Shown here piece by piece: positions 30,956 to 40,729 of a DNA stretch of 64,000 nt (the first letter of the stretch is position 1; every line of letters begins with the position of its first letter). The notes beneath the pieces were generated by a model that had not been told where the DNA came from, ran no database searches, and saw only the letters and a list, made by a program, of their open reading frames with translations. The DNA is from Bradyrhizobium sp. ORS 285 (GTDB taxonomy: Bacteria; Pseudomonadota; Alphaproteobacteria; Rhizobiales; Xanthobacteraceae). Both the position numbers and the translations under genes were made by a program. The stretch is from the NCBI RefSeq assembly GCF_900176205.1, contig NZ_LT859959.1, positions 4,113,001 to 4,177,000 of the forward strand, given 5' to 3'.

Positions 30956-31930
30956 TCACACCACGTCGGCCGGCGCCAGCTTGCACGGCTTGCCGTCGGC
31001 TTCGATCTGCAAGGTCGGATGCTGGATGTTGAAGCGGCGGGAGAGCTCGGCGCAGATCCGGTGCAGGAAGGCGTCGTCGGTGCCATCGGGGCACACCAGA
31101 TGCGCCGTCAGCGCGGTCTCGTTGGTGCTCATCGCCCAGATGTGGAGGTCGTGCACCTCGTGGACGCCGTCGAGCGAGGCGAGATAGTCGCGCACCTCCG
31201 GCAGCGCGATGTCGCGCGGCACGGCATCGAGCGCGAGGTTGACGCTGTCGCGGGCGAGCTCCCAGCCGCTCAACAGCACGACGAGCGCGATGACGAGGCT
31301 GACGACCGGATCGACCCACAGCCAGCCGGTCCAGATCGTGATGAGCGCCGCGACGACGACGCCGAATGACACGGCGGCATCGGCTGCCATGTGCAGGTAC
31401 GCACCGCGGATGTTGAGGTCGGTGTCGCGACCGCGCATGAACAGCATCGCGGTGGCGCCATTGATGACGATGCCGAGCGCCGCGACCCACAGCACGGTGA
31501 GGCCGGCAACTTCGCCCGGATTGCGCAGGCGGTCGACGGCTTCGACCGCGATGCCGCCGACCACGAGCAGCAGGAGGCCGGCATTGATCAAGGCGGCCAG
31601 GATCGAGGCGCGGCGATAGCCGTAGGTGTGCCGGTCGGTCGGCCGTCGGCCCGAGAGCCACAACGCGCCCCAGGCCAGCAGCAGCGACATCACGTCGGAG
31701 AGATTGTGGATCGCGTCGGAAATCAGGGCCAGCGAGTTGGCGGCGTAGCCGAAGATCAGCTCGGCGATGACAAAGACGGTGTTGAGCGCGACGCCGATCG
31801 CGAAGGCCGCGCCGAAGCTGGCGGGCGCGTGGCTGTGGCCGGCGTGGGAGTGGGAATGAGAATGCGCGTGGGAGTGATCGTACGGGTGATCGTGATCTTC
31901 GTGGTCTTGATGGGAGTGTGACTGCACCAT
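30956..31930 (-). CDS. Cation diffusion facilitator (CzcD-like)
   Basis: 324 residues from ATG at 31930. The cytoplasmic N-terminus (about 4-37) is rich in His, Ser and Asp. Six membrane segments follow, with metal motifs LISDAIHNLSD in helix 2 and HMAADAAVS in helix 5. The C-terminal soluble domain has EVHDLHIWAMST, as in zinc exporters. It probably exports Zn/Co/Cd. It is convergent with chrA, with 12 bp between. Confidence 0.92.
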   Translation of the reverse strand: MVQSHSHQDHEDHDHPYDHSHAHSHSHSHAGHSHAPASFGAAFAIGVALNTVFVIAELIFGYAANSLALISDAIHNLSDVMSLLLAWGALWLSGRRPTDRHTYGYRRASILAALINAGLLLLVVGGIAVEAVDRLRNPGEVAGLTVLWVAALGIVINGATAMLFMRGRDTDLNIRGAYLHMAADAAVSFGVVVAALITIWTGWLWVDPVVSLVIALVVLLSGWELARDSVNLALDAVPRDIALPEVRDYLASLDGVHEVHDLHIWAMSTNETALTAHLVCPDGTDDAFLHRICAELSRRFNIQHPTLQIEADGKPCKLAPADVV

Positions 31931-31966
31931 AGGACCTAACACTCGCTGCTAATGAGCACTCTCGAT

Positions 31967-32115
31967 GTCGTCCCGGCGAACGCCGGGACCCATAACCACC
32001 GGCGGCAATTGGTTGGCAGGCTCGTCGTTCCAGCGTGCCCCATCCAGCGTCCTGTGGTTATGGGTCCCGGGTCGGCGCCCCACGCGCTAAGCGCGCGGGG
32101 CTTGCCCGGGACGAC
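31967..32115. repeat. Palindromic dispersed repeat between the CDF gene and parC
   Basis: GTCGTCCCGG and GGGACCCATAACCAC (31967-31999) recur inverted as GTGGTTATGGGTCCCGG (32054-32070) and CCCGGGACGAC (32105-32115). The element resembles a repeat I recall between genes in Bradyrhizobium. Inner self-pairing (CCCGGCGAACGCCGGG) adds a small hairpin. No gene. Confidence 0.8.
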
Positions 32116-32197
32116 GACCTCTTTTGCCGGTCCGGCTGATGCACGATCGAACAGTCGTGGGATCGCCGGGCCTTTGTTCATCTCACCCCTGCCCGCC

Positions 32198-34450
32198 TCA
32201 CTCGATCGGCCGGTTGAACTTGTTCGACTTCGGCAGGCCCTGCGCGATGCGGCCGGCGTCGGCGCGGTTGCCGCGGTAGTCGGCGAGGTCCTTCCAGCTG
32301 AGGCCCTGGTCGCGGCCGGCGGAATCCTTCCAGGCCAGGCCCTGCTTCTGCTCGAACGTGGTGACGTCGGACAGCTGCGCGCTGGTGTATTTCTGCAGGC
32401 GGACGCCGCGGCCGCGTGCCATCTCCGGCACCTGGTCGAGGCCGAACACCACCATCTTGTGGTTGGTGCCGATGACCGCGACCTGATCGCCCGTGACCGT
32501 GCAGATCGCGCGCGCTTCCGCTGGCGCCGTCACGTTCAGCACCTGCTTGCCCTTGCGGGTGTTGCTGACGCAGTCCTCTTCCTTGACCACAAAACCCTGG
32601 CCGTCGGAGGCCGCCACCAGGAACTTGCGCTCGCCCTTGGTGACGAACATCGACACGATCGAGGCATCCTGGTCGAGGTCGATGAACATGCGGATCGGCT
32701 CGCCATGGCCGCGGCCGCCCGGCAGCTTGCCGACATCGAGCGAGTAGAATTTGCCGTTGGTCGCGAACAGCAGCACCTTCGAGGTGTTCTCGGCGAAGAA
32801 CCATTGACCGAGCTGGTCGTCGGTCTTGAACTGCAGGTTCGACAGATCGGCGACGTGACCTTTCAGTGTACGCACCCAGCCCTTCTCGGAGACGACCACC
32901 GTGACCGGCTCGCGCTCGATGAAGGCCTCCTCGATGGCGGCGAGATCGTGCTCCGGCGCATCGGCGAAATTGGTGCGGCGCTTGCCGAGCGGCGTCTTCG
33001 GCCCGAACATGTCGCGCACGGTCTTGACCTGCTCGCCGACCTTGGCCCACTGGATCTGCTCGGAGCCGAGCAGCTCGTTGATGCCCTTCAGCTCGCCGCG
33101 CAGGTTCTTGTCCTCGGTGCGGATCTCCATTTCCTCGAGCTTGCGCAAAGAGCGCAGGCGCATGTTGAGGATCGCCTCGGCCTGCACCTCGGTGAGCTTG
33201 AAGGTCTTCATCAGGACCGGCTTCGGCTCGTCCTCGGTGCGGATGATCCGGATCACCTCGTCGATGTTGAGATAGGCGATCAAATAGCCGCCGAGAATCT
33301 CCAGCCGGTTCTCGATCTGCTTCTTGCGGTAGTTCGAGCGGCGCAGCAGCACGTCGCGCAGATGGTCGAGCCATTCGCGCAGGCACTCGGCCAGCCCGAC
33401 CACCTTCGGGATCTTGCCCTTGATCAGCACGTTGAGGTTGAGCGGAATCTTGCTCTCGAGATCCGTCAGCCGGAACAGCGATTCCATCATCAGCGCGGGA
33501 TCGACGTTCTTCGACTTCGGCTCGATCACCAGCCGCACGTCCTCCGCGGATTCATCGCGGACGTCGCCGACCAGCGGCAGCTTCTTCTCGTTCAAGAGCT
33601 CGGCGATCTTCTCGACGAGCCGCGACTTCTGCACCAGATACGGGATCTCGGTGATGACGACGATCCAGGTGCCGCGATTGCCCTCTTCCTGCTTCCACTT
33701 GGCGCGGACGCGGAACGAGCCGCGACCGGTGGTGTAGGCCTCGATGATCGACTCCTTGGAGTCGATCACGGTGCCGCCCGTTGGGAAGTCCGGGCCCTTC
33801 ACCCAGCGCAGCAGCGCGCGCGACTTGGCATCGGGCTTCTCGATCAGATGCAGCGCGGCGTCGCACAGCTCGGCGGCGTTGTGCGGCGGGATCGAGGTCG
33901 CCATGCCCACGGCGATGCCCTGCGCGCCGTTGGCGAGCAGGTTCGGGAAGCCGCCCGGCAGCACCACCGGCTCCTTCGACTGGCCGTCATAGTTCGGCCG
34001 GAACTCGACGCCGTCCTCGTCGATGCCTTCGAGCAGCAGCCGCGCCACATCGGTCATGCGCGCTTCGGTGTAGCGATAGGCGGCCGGATTATCGCCGTCG
34101 ATATTGCCGAAATTGCCCTGGCCGTCGACCAGCGGATAGCGCGAGGAGAAGTCCTGCGCGAGACGCACCATGGCGTCATAGATCGCCTGGTCGCCATGCG
34201 GATGGAACGAACCCATCACATCGCCGACGATCTTGGCGGACTTCTTGAACGCCGTGCCGGGGTCGAGCCGCAGCAGCCGCATGCCGTAGAGGATGCGCCG
34301 GTGCACGGGCTTCAGGCCGTCGCGCGCATCCGGAAGGGCGCGGTGCATGATGGTGGAGAGCGCGTAGGCGAGATAGCGCTCTTCCAGCGCCTCGCGCAGC
34401 GCGACCTCGTGAATCTCCGCGGGCTCCGGCGGAATCAGTGATTTTCCCAT
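32198..34450 (-). CDS. parC: DNA topoisomerase IV subunit A
   Basis: 750-residue type II topoisomerase subunit that decatenates daughter chromosomes. The catalytic tyrosine is Tyr127 in [11 protein letters not shown]. The quinolone-resistance region reads [14 protein letters not shown]. The C-terminal part has degenerate beta-propeller repeats, fewer than GyrA, and no GyrA box, so ParC rather than GyrA. The last residues (SNKFNRPIE) are typical of the alphaproteobacterial form. recO, which I recall next to parC in relatives, lies 15 kb away. Confidence 0.95.
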   Translation of the reverse strand: MGKSLIPPEPAEIHEVALREALEERYLAYALSTIMHRALPDARDGLKPVHRRILYGMRLLRLDPGTAFKKSAKIVGDVMGSFHPHGDQAIYDAMVRLAQDFSSRYPLVDGQGNFGNIDGDNPAAYRYTEARMTDVARLLLEGIDEDGVEFRPNYDGQSKEPVVLPGGFPNLLANGAQGIAVGMATSIPPHNAAELCDAALHLIEKPDAKSRALLRWVKGPDFPTGGTVIDSKESIIEAYTTGRGSFRVRAKWKQEEGNRGTWIVVITEIPYLVQKSRLVEKIAELLNEKKLPLVGDVRDESAEDVRLVIEPKSKNVDPALMMESLFRLTDLESKIPLNLNVLIKGKIPKVVGLAECLREWLDHLRDVLLRRSNYRKKQIENRLEILGGYLIAYLNIDEVIRIIRTEDEPKPVLMKTFKLTEVQAEAILNMRLRSLRKLEEMEIRTEDKNLRGELKGINELLGSEQIQWAKVGEQVKTVRDMFGPKTPLGKRRTNFADAPEHDLAAIEEAFIEREPVTVVVSEKGWVRTLKGHVADLSNLQFKTDDQLGQWFFAENTSKVLLFATNGKFYSLDVGKLPGGRGHGEPIRMFIDLDQDASIVSMFVTKGERKFLVAASDGQGFVVKEEDCVSNTRKGKQVLNVTAPAEARAICTVTGDQVAVIGTNHKMVVFGLDQVPEMARGRGVRLQKYTSAQLSDVTTFEQKQGLAWKDSAGRDQGLSWKDLADYRGNRADAGRIAQGLPKSNKFNRPIE

Positions 34451-34820
34451 AAGCGTCGAGCTTTCAGAGGGTTAGCCCAGAGACTTGAGCCAACGTGAAC
34501 GATTTGGGAACAGGCTTTATGCGATCGCGGGCCGCGGTGCAACGATGGGGTCGCCCGGTTCCGCCAGCCGATTCGCTGGCACCTGCCGCGGAACCCCGGG
34601 GAACGCGGAGAAATCGACCAGCTTCGCTCCTCCTGCAAGACGGCGGTTAGCTCACGATTTGAGCAGCCGGAGCCGATCCCCGTACGGCGCGACAGTGTCG
34701 CACATACCTCAGTATTGCTGAGAACGTCACGCGCCCTCGCTAAGGTGCTGCCACGCCGCCTCGCAGGGCTCCAGCCCGGGCGCGGAGCGTCCCCCGATCC
34801 CCCATCAGAAAGGCAGACCC
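34451..34820. other. Divergent gap between parC and hydrolase gene; contains a large hairpin
   Basis: 370 bp without a convincing gene, presumably holding both promoters. GGTTCCGC (34557-34564) pairs with GCGGAACC (34588-34595), with a nested CAGC/GCTG hairpin inside (34565-34568 with 34575-34578). This may be part of the parC 5' leader or an old repeat. Confidence 0.45.
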
Positions 34821-35651
34821 ATGAGCTCAGGATTTGTGACGACATCGGACGGCACGCAGATCTTCTACAAGGATTGGGGGTCGGGGCAGCCCATCGTCTT
34901 CCATCACGGCTGGCCGCTGTCGTCCGATGACTGGGACGCGCAAATGCTGTTCTTCCTCGCCAAGGGTTTTCGCGTCATCGCCCATGACCGGCGCGGTCAC
35001 GGACGCTCGAGCCAGACCGAGAACGGCAACGAGATGGACACCTACGCGGCCGACGTCGCCGCGCTTGCCGCCAAGCTGGACCTCAGGGACGCCGTGCATG
35101 TCGGCCACTCCACCGGCGGCGGCGAGGTCGCGCGTTATGTGGCCAAGCACGGCAAGGGCCGCGTCGCCAAGGCCGCGCTGCTCGGCGCGGTGCCGCCGAT
35201 CATGCTGAAGACCGAGAGCAATCCGGGCGGACTGCCGATCGAGGTGTTCGACGGCTTCCGCACGGCGCTCGCCGCCAACCGCGCGCAGTTCTTCCTGGAT
35301 ATCCCGACCGGCCCGTTCTACGGCTTCAACCGCGACGGCGCCAAGATCTCCGAAGGCGTGATCCGCAATTGGTGGCGGCAGGGCATGATGGGCGGCGCCA
35401 AGGCGCACTATGATTGCATCAAGGCGTTCTCCGAGACCGACTTCACCGAGGACCTCAAGGCGATCGACGTGCCGGCGCTTTTGATGCATGGCGAGGATGA
35501 CCAGATCGTGCCGATCGATGACTCCGCGCGTATCGGCATCAAGCTGCTGAAGCATGGGACCCTGAAGACCTATCCGGGCTTCCCGCACGGTATGGCCACA
35601 ACCCATGCAGATGTGATCAACGCGGACCTGCTGGCGTTCATCAGGGGGTAG
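34821..35651 (+). CDS. Alpha/beta hydrolase, non-heme chloroperoxidase type
   Basis: 276 residues of the cofactor-free haloperoxidase/esterase group. The nucleophile is Ser97 in [10 protein letters not shown]; the acid is likely Asp227 in HGEDDQIVP; the histidine is His256 in [10 protein letters not shown]. The oxyanion segment [13 protein letters not shown] is typical of the group. No signal peptide, so cytoplasmic. Natural substrates of this family are usually unknown; perhydrolase or esterase activity is likely. Start ATG follows AGAAAGG. Confidence 0.92.
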   Translation: MSSGFVTTSDGTQIFYKDWGSGQPIVFHHGWPLSSDDWDAQMLFFLAKGFRVIAHDRRGHGRSSQTENGNEMDTYAADVAALAAKLDLRDAVHVGHSTGGGEVARYVAKHGKGRVAKAALLGAVPPIMLKTESNPGGLPIEVFDGFRTALAANRAQFFLDIPTGPFYGFNRDGAKISEGVIRNWWRQGMMGGAKAHYDCIKAFSETDFTEDLKAIDVPALLMHGEDDQIVPIDDSARIGIKLLKHGTLKTYPGFPHGMATTHADVINADLLAFIRG

Positions 35652-35716
35652 TTCCAACTTCGGCGTCGCTGAGGCAGCATTCGGTGCTGATGAGGCGGGA
35701 GACCGTCAACTCTTGC

Positions 35717-35804
35717 TCGTCATGGCCGGGCTTGTCCCGGCCATCCACGTCGCACCACGTCCGCCGAACGACGTGGATGCCCGGGACAAGCCCGGGCATG
35801 ACGA
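35717..35804. repeat. Large palindromic repeat
   Basis: Two 36-base arms (35717-35752 and 35769-35804) pair with two mismatches around a 16-base loop; the left arm starts TCGTCATGGCCGGGCTTGTC. I recall this element from many Bradyrhizobium intergenic sites. It lies 65 bp after the hydrolase gene and could end its transcript. Confidence 0.85.
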
Positions 35805-35904
35805 ACTCGGGGTTGGCAATTGCTCCACGTCCATCGAGCCTTTGCATCAGGCATGCGTGTCTTCCTTCTCGCGACGCAATTCGCGCCCGAGCTATCAAGT
35901 TAAA

Positions 35905-36370
35905 TCACCCTCTCTACAGAGGGCGCAGGGAAGGCCGGACCTCGACTGAGGTCCGTGGCCCGCCTGCGAGAAAGAATGCAGGCGGCAGGTACCACGGGTC
36001 AGCCGGACGACCCGGCCCTCCCTGCGCGATGGGCTTCCGACTTATACGCAGTCTCCCCGGTGTCCGGGCTTGTTAGCCACCGTCATCAGCGCGATGCCCC
36101 GAGGGCATCCATCGCCGACTTGACGCCAGCATCGGGGCGCCAGGACGCTGCGACTTCATCGTCCTGCCGGGCTCGTTCGTCCACGCACCCAAGGGCACGC
36201 TGCGAGCCGACAGGCCACCGCTCCCCGCCTCGCGTGTCGTGACGATCGCGCGCAACGCCCCTCCGATGTGAGGCGGGATGCGCGGAAACATCGTCCTGAT
36301 TTGCCCGACGACACAAGCTCACGCAACTGCGGCAGATTGGCTCGACGGGCAGTTTGCGCATGGGAGATAC
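35905..36370. repeat. Non-coding element with nested inverted repeats, probably dispersed
   Basis: No credible gene lies in this stretch. A 15 bp closing stem (35924-35938 with 36012-36026, one mismatch) encloses a perfect GACCTC/GAGGTC hairpin (35938-35953) and an 8 bp CCGCCTGC/GCAGGCGG hairpin (35960-35985). The DNA further right, including GATTTGCCCGACG, resembles a long repeat I recall from Bradyrhizobium genomes. Its boundaries are approximate. Confidence 0.5.
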
Positions 36371-36504
36371 GCGTTTCTGCACATCCGAAGCAGCAGCCGG
36401 CCGGAACCGGGCTGCGGCGAGCCGCGTTGGTTCAGATGAAATTCTCGAGCCTCGCAGCGTAATGCGTGATTGTCAGTCGAAGCTCCTGCTGCGGACAGCC
36501 TGCT

Positions 36505-36723
36505 ATGAAGGACTTTTCAGACGCTGCCTTTTCGCCCGACGTGATCGAACTGATGACCCAGGCGCTCAACGGCGCGGTGGCCGCCCTGCCCGAACCTGTG
36601 AGTTCGACACACGTCACTTGGCTCGCCGAGTCGGTGCTACGAACCGCCAAGACCGGCGAGCGCGATCCCACGGTGATGCAACGGCTGGCACTGCTTGAAT
36701 TACAGCTTATGCCGCGCGTGTAG
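36505..36723 (+). CDS. Small conserved hypothetical protein
   Basis: 72 residues from ATG at 36505 (MKDFSDAAFSPDVIELMTQA...). It has two or three amphipathic helices, with LPEPVSSTHVTWLAESVLRT and ERDPTVMQRLALLELQ. I recall close matches in other Bradyrhizobium genomes, where they are annotated as hypothetical. No motif gives a function. It stands alone between the repeat region and the binding-protein gene. Confidence 0.7.
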   Translation: MKDFSDAAFSPDVIELMTQALNGAVAALPEPVSSTHVTWLAESVLRTAKTGERDPTVMQRLALLELQLMPRV

Positions 36724-36909
36724 AGTGGACCTTATTACGATCAGCCCACCCGTCATCCTGGGGTAAGACCGCAGGCCCTCCCCCTCAAACGGATGGTAAA
36801 GGCCAACGCCTGCTTTTTCATTGTCTGTCGTGGCTCGCTGCTTTCCGGGACCATGAGTACATCCGACCTCGCCGGAGGCGGTTGTGCGCCGCACCGCGCC
36901 TATTCGTCA

Positions 36910-36938
36910 TTGACAAATCTATTCGCCATTGCCTAACT
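36910..36938 (+). promoter_or_regulatory. Candidate sigma-70-type promoter of the binding-protein operon
   Basis: TTGACA (36910-36915), 17 bp spacer, then CTAACT (36933-36938), about 47 bp before the start codon of the binding-protein gene. A perfect -35 match with a moderate -10. Confidence 0.4.
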
Positions 36939-36984
36939 TCCCGGCATCACCGCCGACAGAGCGGACGAACCGGGGAGGATCTTC

Positions 36985-38196
36985 ATGCGACGGCAACTGC
37001 TCGCCTGCGCGTTTCTGGCAACCACATCACTCATCGCGACCAACGCATCAGCCCAGGTCTCCGACGACGTGGTCCGGATCGGCGTGCTGACCGACCTCTC
37101 CAGCTGGGGCCGCGACAACAGCGGCCCGGGGTCCGTCGAAGCCGCCAAGATGGCCCTTGAGGAGTTCGGCCCCACCGTGCTCGGCAAGCCGATCGAGATC
37201 ATCAGCGCCGATCATCAGATGAAGACCGACGTCGGCACCACGGTCGTGCGTGACTGGTTCGACAACGGCAAGGTCGACGCCGTGGTCGACATTCCCAATT
37301 CCGGCATCGCCATCGCCGTGCACAACATGGTGCGCGAGCGCAACAAGATCGCGCTGCTGTCCGGCCCCGGCGCGAGCTCGCTGACCGACGAGCTGTGCAG
37401 CCCGAACACCGTGCACTTCACCTACGACACCTACGCGCTGTCCAAGGTCACGACGTCGGCCGTCATCAGCCAGGGCGGCAAGTCCTGGTACTTCATCACT
37501 GCGGACTACGCGTTCGGCCAGCAGCTGGAGAAGGACGCCACGCGCTTCATCAAGGAGCTCGGCGGCACCATCCTCGGCGGCGTCAAGCATCCGACCAACA
37601 CCGCCGACTTCTCCTCGTTCGCGCTGCAGGCGCAGAGCTCGAAGGCCGACGTCGTCGCCTTCGCCAATGCCGGCCAGGACACCGACAACGCGATCAAGCA
37701 GTCCGGCGAGTTCGGTCTCGTCAAGGGCGGACAGAAGCTGGTGGGCCTGTTGATGTTCGACACCGACGTGCATGCGATCGGACTCGAGGCCGCGCAGGGC
37801 ACCTACATGACGACCGCGTCGTACTGGAACATGGACGAGGCCACCCGCGCCTGGTCGAAGAAGTTCTATGCCCGCACCAAGGTGATGCCGACGATGATCC
37901 AGACCGGCGTCTACGGCTCGGTGCTGCATTATCTCAAGGCCATCAAGGCGGCGGGCACCGACGATCCCAAGGCGGTCATGGCAAAGATGCGCGAGCTGCC
38001 GATCGAGGATACCTTCGTGCACGGCGGCAAGCTGCGCGAGGACGGCCGCGTCATCCGCGACATGTATCTCGCGCGGGTCAAGAAGCCGTCGGAATCCAAG
38101 GAGCCGTGGGACTATCTGGAGATCGTCAAGACCGTGAAGGGCGAGGATGCGTTCCGGCCGGTCTCCGAATCCAAGTGCCCGCTGTTGAAGAAGTAG
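36985..38196 (+). CDS. ABC transporter periplasmic binding protein (branched-chain amino acid type)
   Basis: 403 residues with a signal peptide (RRQLLACAFLATTSLIATNASA) cleaved before QVSDD. The type I periplasmic fold of the LivK group is clear: VRIGVLTDLSSWGRDNSGPG, YFITADYAFGQQLEKD and ADVVAFANAGQDTDN. Rhizobial relatives bind aromatic or alicyclic acids as well as amino acids. No permease or ATPase gene is nearby, so it must borrow a transporter. It leads an operon with a flavin dehydrogenase and an SDR. GGGGAGG precedes the ATG. Confidence 0.9.
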   Translation: MRRQLLACAFLATTSLIATNASAQVSDDVVRIGVLTDLSSWGRDNSGPGSVEAAKMALEEFGPTVLGKPIEIISADHQMKTDVGTTVVRDWFDNGKVDAVVDIPNSGIAIAVHNMVRERNKIALLSGPGASSLTDELCSPNTVHFTYDTYALSKVTTSAVISQGGKSWYFITADYAFGQQLEKDATRFIKELGGTILGGVKHPTNTADFSSFALQAQSSKADVVAFANAGQDTDNAIKQSGEFGLVKGGQKLVGLLMFDTDVHAIGLEAAQGTYMTTASYWNMDEATRAWSKKFYARTKVMPTMIQTGVYGSVLHYLKAIKAAGTDDPKAVMAKMRELPIEDTFVHGGKLREDGRVIRDMYLARVKKPSESKEPWDYLEIVKTVKGEDAFRPVSESKCPLLKK

Positions 38197-38206
38197 GAGC
38201 ACGCGC

Positions 38207-39940
38207 ATGAGCGGAGCTGATCCCAGAACCGGCGAGACCTATGATTGCGACGTGCTGGTGGTCGGCTCCGGCTGCGCCGGGCTGTCGGCGGCGGTCACCG
38301 CCGCCCATGCCGGGCTGAAGGTCGTCGTCACCGAGAAGGAGCCGCGCTTCGGCGGCACCACGGCGCGCTCCGGCGGCTGGCTGTGGATTCCCGGCACGTC
38401 GCTGGCGAAGGCCTGGGGCATCGACGAGCCGCCCGAGCTGGCGCGCACCTATCTGCGCCACGAGGCCGGCAACAGCTATGACGCTGCGCGCGTCGACGCG
38501 TTTCTGACCAAGGGGCCGGAGGCGGTCGACTTCTTCACCAGCAAGACCGCGCTGAAGTTCGACATGCCGCTGACCTTTCCGGACTATCACGCGGAGGCGC
38601 CGGGCGGCACGCAGGGCGGCCGCTCGATGGTCACGCGGCCGTTCGACGGGCGCGAACTGGGCGACCACATCAAGGATCTCGGGCAGCCCCTGCCCGAGCT
38701 CACCGTGTTCGGCATGATGCTCGGCTCCGGCAAGGAGATCATCCATTTCATGCGCGCGACGAAGTCGCTGACATCGGCGTTCTACGTCGCCAAGCGGCTG
38801 TCGAAGCATGCGATGGATGTCCTGCGTCACGGCCGCGGCATGACGTTGACCAACGGCAATGCGCTCGCGGGACGGCTCGCAAAGTCCGCCTTCGATCTCG
38901 GCATTCCGCTGTGGCTGTCCTCGCCGGTCGCCGAGCTGATCCGCGACGGCGACGCCGTGCGCGGCGCCGTCATCACGCGGCAGGGCAAGCGTGTCAGGGT
39001 GAATGCGCGGCTCGGTGTGGTGCTCGCCTGCGGCGGCTTCCCGCATGACGTCATCAGGCGCAAAGCGATGTTTCCGCATGCGCCAAGCGGCCAGGAGCAT
39101 TTTTCGCCGGGCCCCACCGGCAACACCGGCGACGGCTTGCGGCTGGCGGAAGCCGTCGGCGGCCGCGTCGAGGATGGGCTGCCGCATGCGGCGGCCTGGG
39201 TGCCGGTCTCCGTCACCACGCGCAAGGACGGCAGCAAGGGCGTGATGCCGCACTTCATCGACCGCGCCAAACCGGGCGTGATCGCGGTGACCGCCGACGG
39301 CGTGCGGTTCGCCAATGAAGGCAATTCCTACCACGATTTCGTGCAGGCGATGGTCAAGGCCGCGAAGCCTGGCCGCGAGATCGCAGCCTTCCTGATCACC
39401 GATCATCGCTCCTTGCGCCGCTACGGCCTCGGCTGCGTGCCGCCGTTCCCGATGCCGCTCGGACATCATCTCAGCACCGGGTATCTCAAGTGCGGCGCGA
39501 CGCTCACCGAGCTCGCGCGCGTCACCGGCATCGACGCGATGTCGCTGGAGGCGACCGTCGCCGCGTTCAACGCCGACGCGGCGCTCGGCCAGGATCCGAG
39601 CTTCGGCAAGGGCTCACGCGCCTATAACCGCTATCAGGGCGATGCGCTGCATGGACCGAACCCGTGCGTGGCGCCGATCAAGGACGGGCCGTTCTATGCC
39701 ATCAAGATGGTGATCGGCGATCTCGGCACCTATGCCGGCATCCGCACCGACGAGCACGCCCGCGCCCTCGATGCGCAGGGCCAGCCGATCGAGGGGCTGT
39801 ATGCCGCCGGCAACGACATGGCGAGCATCATGGGCGGCAACTATCCCGGCGCCGGCATCACGCTCGGACCGGCGCTGACCTTCGGCTACATTGCCGGCCG
39901 GCATCTCGCCGAACGCGGCAAGCAAAGGAGCGCCGCATGA
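38207..39940 (+). CDS. FAD-dependent dehydrogenase, KstD/fumarate reductase flavoprotein family
   Basis: 577 residues. The N-terminal FAD-binding Rossmann motif is VLVVGSGCAGLSAA, followed by a TEKEPRFGGTTARSGGWLWI segment typical of 3-ketosteroid dehydrogenase-like enzymes. A second FAD contact, NYPGAGITLGPALTFGYIAG, is near the C-terminus. The family desaturates cyclic ketones or reduces enoates. It follows the binding-protein gene by 10 bp, and its stop overlaps the SDR start (ATGA). Substrate unknown; no signal peptide. Confidence 0.88.
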   Translation: MSGADPRTGETYDCDVLVVGSGCAGLSAAVTAAHAGLKVVVTEKEPRFGGTTARSGGWLWIPGTSLAKAWGIDEPPELARTYLRHEAGNSYDAARVDAFLTKGPEAVDFFTSKTALKFDMPLTFPDYHAEAPGGTQGGRSMVTRPFDGRELGDHIKDLGQPLPELTVFGMMLGSGKEIIHFMRATKSLTSAFYVAKRLSKHAMDVLRHGRGMTLTNGNALAGRLAKSAFDLGIPLWLSSPVAELIRDGDAVRGAVITRQGKRVRVNARLGVVLACGGFPHDVIRRKAMFPHAPSGQEHFSPGPTGNTGDGLRLAEAVGGRVEDGLPHAAAWVPVSVTTRKDGSKGVMPHFIDRAKPGVIAVTADGVRFANEGNSYHDFVQAMVKAAKPGREIAAFLITDHRSLRRYGLGCVPPFPMPLGHHLSTGYLKCGATLTELARVTGIDAMSLEATVAAFNADAALGQDPSFGKGSRAYNRYQGDALHGPNPCVAPIKDGPFYAIKMVIGDLGTYAGIRTDEHARALDAQGQPIEGLYAAGNDMASIMGGNYPGAGITLGPALTFGYIAGRHLAERGKQRSAA

Positions 39941-40698
39941 GCGACCAGCAGATGTTGACGGCTAAGCTCGCGCTGGTCACCGGCGCGGCGCATGGCAATG
40001 GCCGCGCGATTGCGCTGGGGCTCGCGGGCCACGGCGCTGACGTCGTCATCACCGACATCGACCTGGAGGGCGCCGAGCGCTGTGCGGCCGAGATCCGCGG
40101 CCACGGCCGCAAGGCGTGGGCGCATCGGCTCGATGTCACCGACGCCGCCGGCTGCAAGGCGCTGGCGGCGCAGCTGCGCGCCGAGGTCGGCGCGATCTCC
40201 ATCCTCGTCAACAATGCCGGCATCATCATCCGTGAGAACATCGACTCGCCTCGCGCTCCAGAGAATTGGCAGCGCGTGCTCGACGTCAATCTCAACGGCG
40301 TGTTCAACGTCACCTATGCGTTTCTCGCCGCGTTGCGCGAGACGCGCGGCACGATCGTCAACATCGCCTCCGTCGCCTCCTTCGTCGGGATCAGCAACAC
40401 GCTCGGCTATTCGCCGTCCAAGGGCGGCGTGAAGTCGCTGACGCAGGCGCTGGCGCGCGAGCTCGCCGCCGACGGCATCCGCGTCAATGCGATCGCGCCC
40501 GGCGTGATCGCGACCGCGATGACCGAGTCCACGCGCAACGATCCGGAGCGGCTCAAAGGCTTCATGAGCCGTACGCCGCTCGGCCGCGTCGGCCAGCCGG
40601 AGGAGCTCGCAGGTCCCGTCGCGTTCCTGGTCTCCGACATGGCCTCCTACGTCAACGGCGTGACCTTGCCGGTCGACGGCGGCTTCCTGGCGGTGTAG
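39937..40698 (+). CDS. SDR family oxidoreductase
   Basis: 253 residues of the classical short-chain dehydrogenase family. Cofactor motif TGAAHGNG (15-22), NNAG (92-95), catalytic Ser145 and the Tyr158-x3-Lys162 pair (YSPSK). Asp after the second strand (TDIDLEGA) suggests NAD rather than NADP. The start overlaps the flavin dehydrogenase stop, GGAG lies upstream, and the pair probably act on the same alcohol/ketone. Upstream in-frame codons lie inside the previous gene. Confidence 0.92.
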   Translation: MSDQQMLTAKLALVTGAAHGNGRAIALGLAGHGADVVITDIDLEGAERCAAEIRGHGRKAWAHRLDVTDAAGCKALAAQLRAEVGAISILVNNAGIIIRENIDSPRAPENWQRVLDVNLNGVFNVTYAFLAALRETRGTIVNIASVASFVGISNTLGYSPSKGGVKSLTQALARELAADGIRVNAIAPGVIATAMTESTRNDPERLKGFMSRTPLGRVGQPEELAGPVAFLVSDMASYVNGVTLPVDGGFLAV

Positions 40699-40729
40699 GC
40701 AGCAGCCGAACCAGGGGGCACCACAGATC

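Noticed and set aside
31952..34441. Open frame of 829 codons on plus, antisense to parC
   Set aside because: It is the mirror of a confirmed gene; high GC leaves the opposite strand open. Its product is Asp/Arg/Leu-rich without any family motif.
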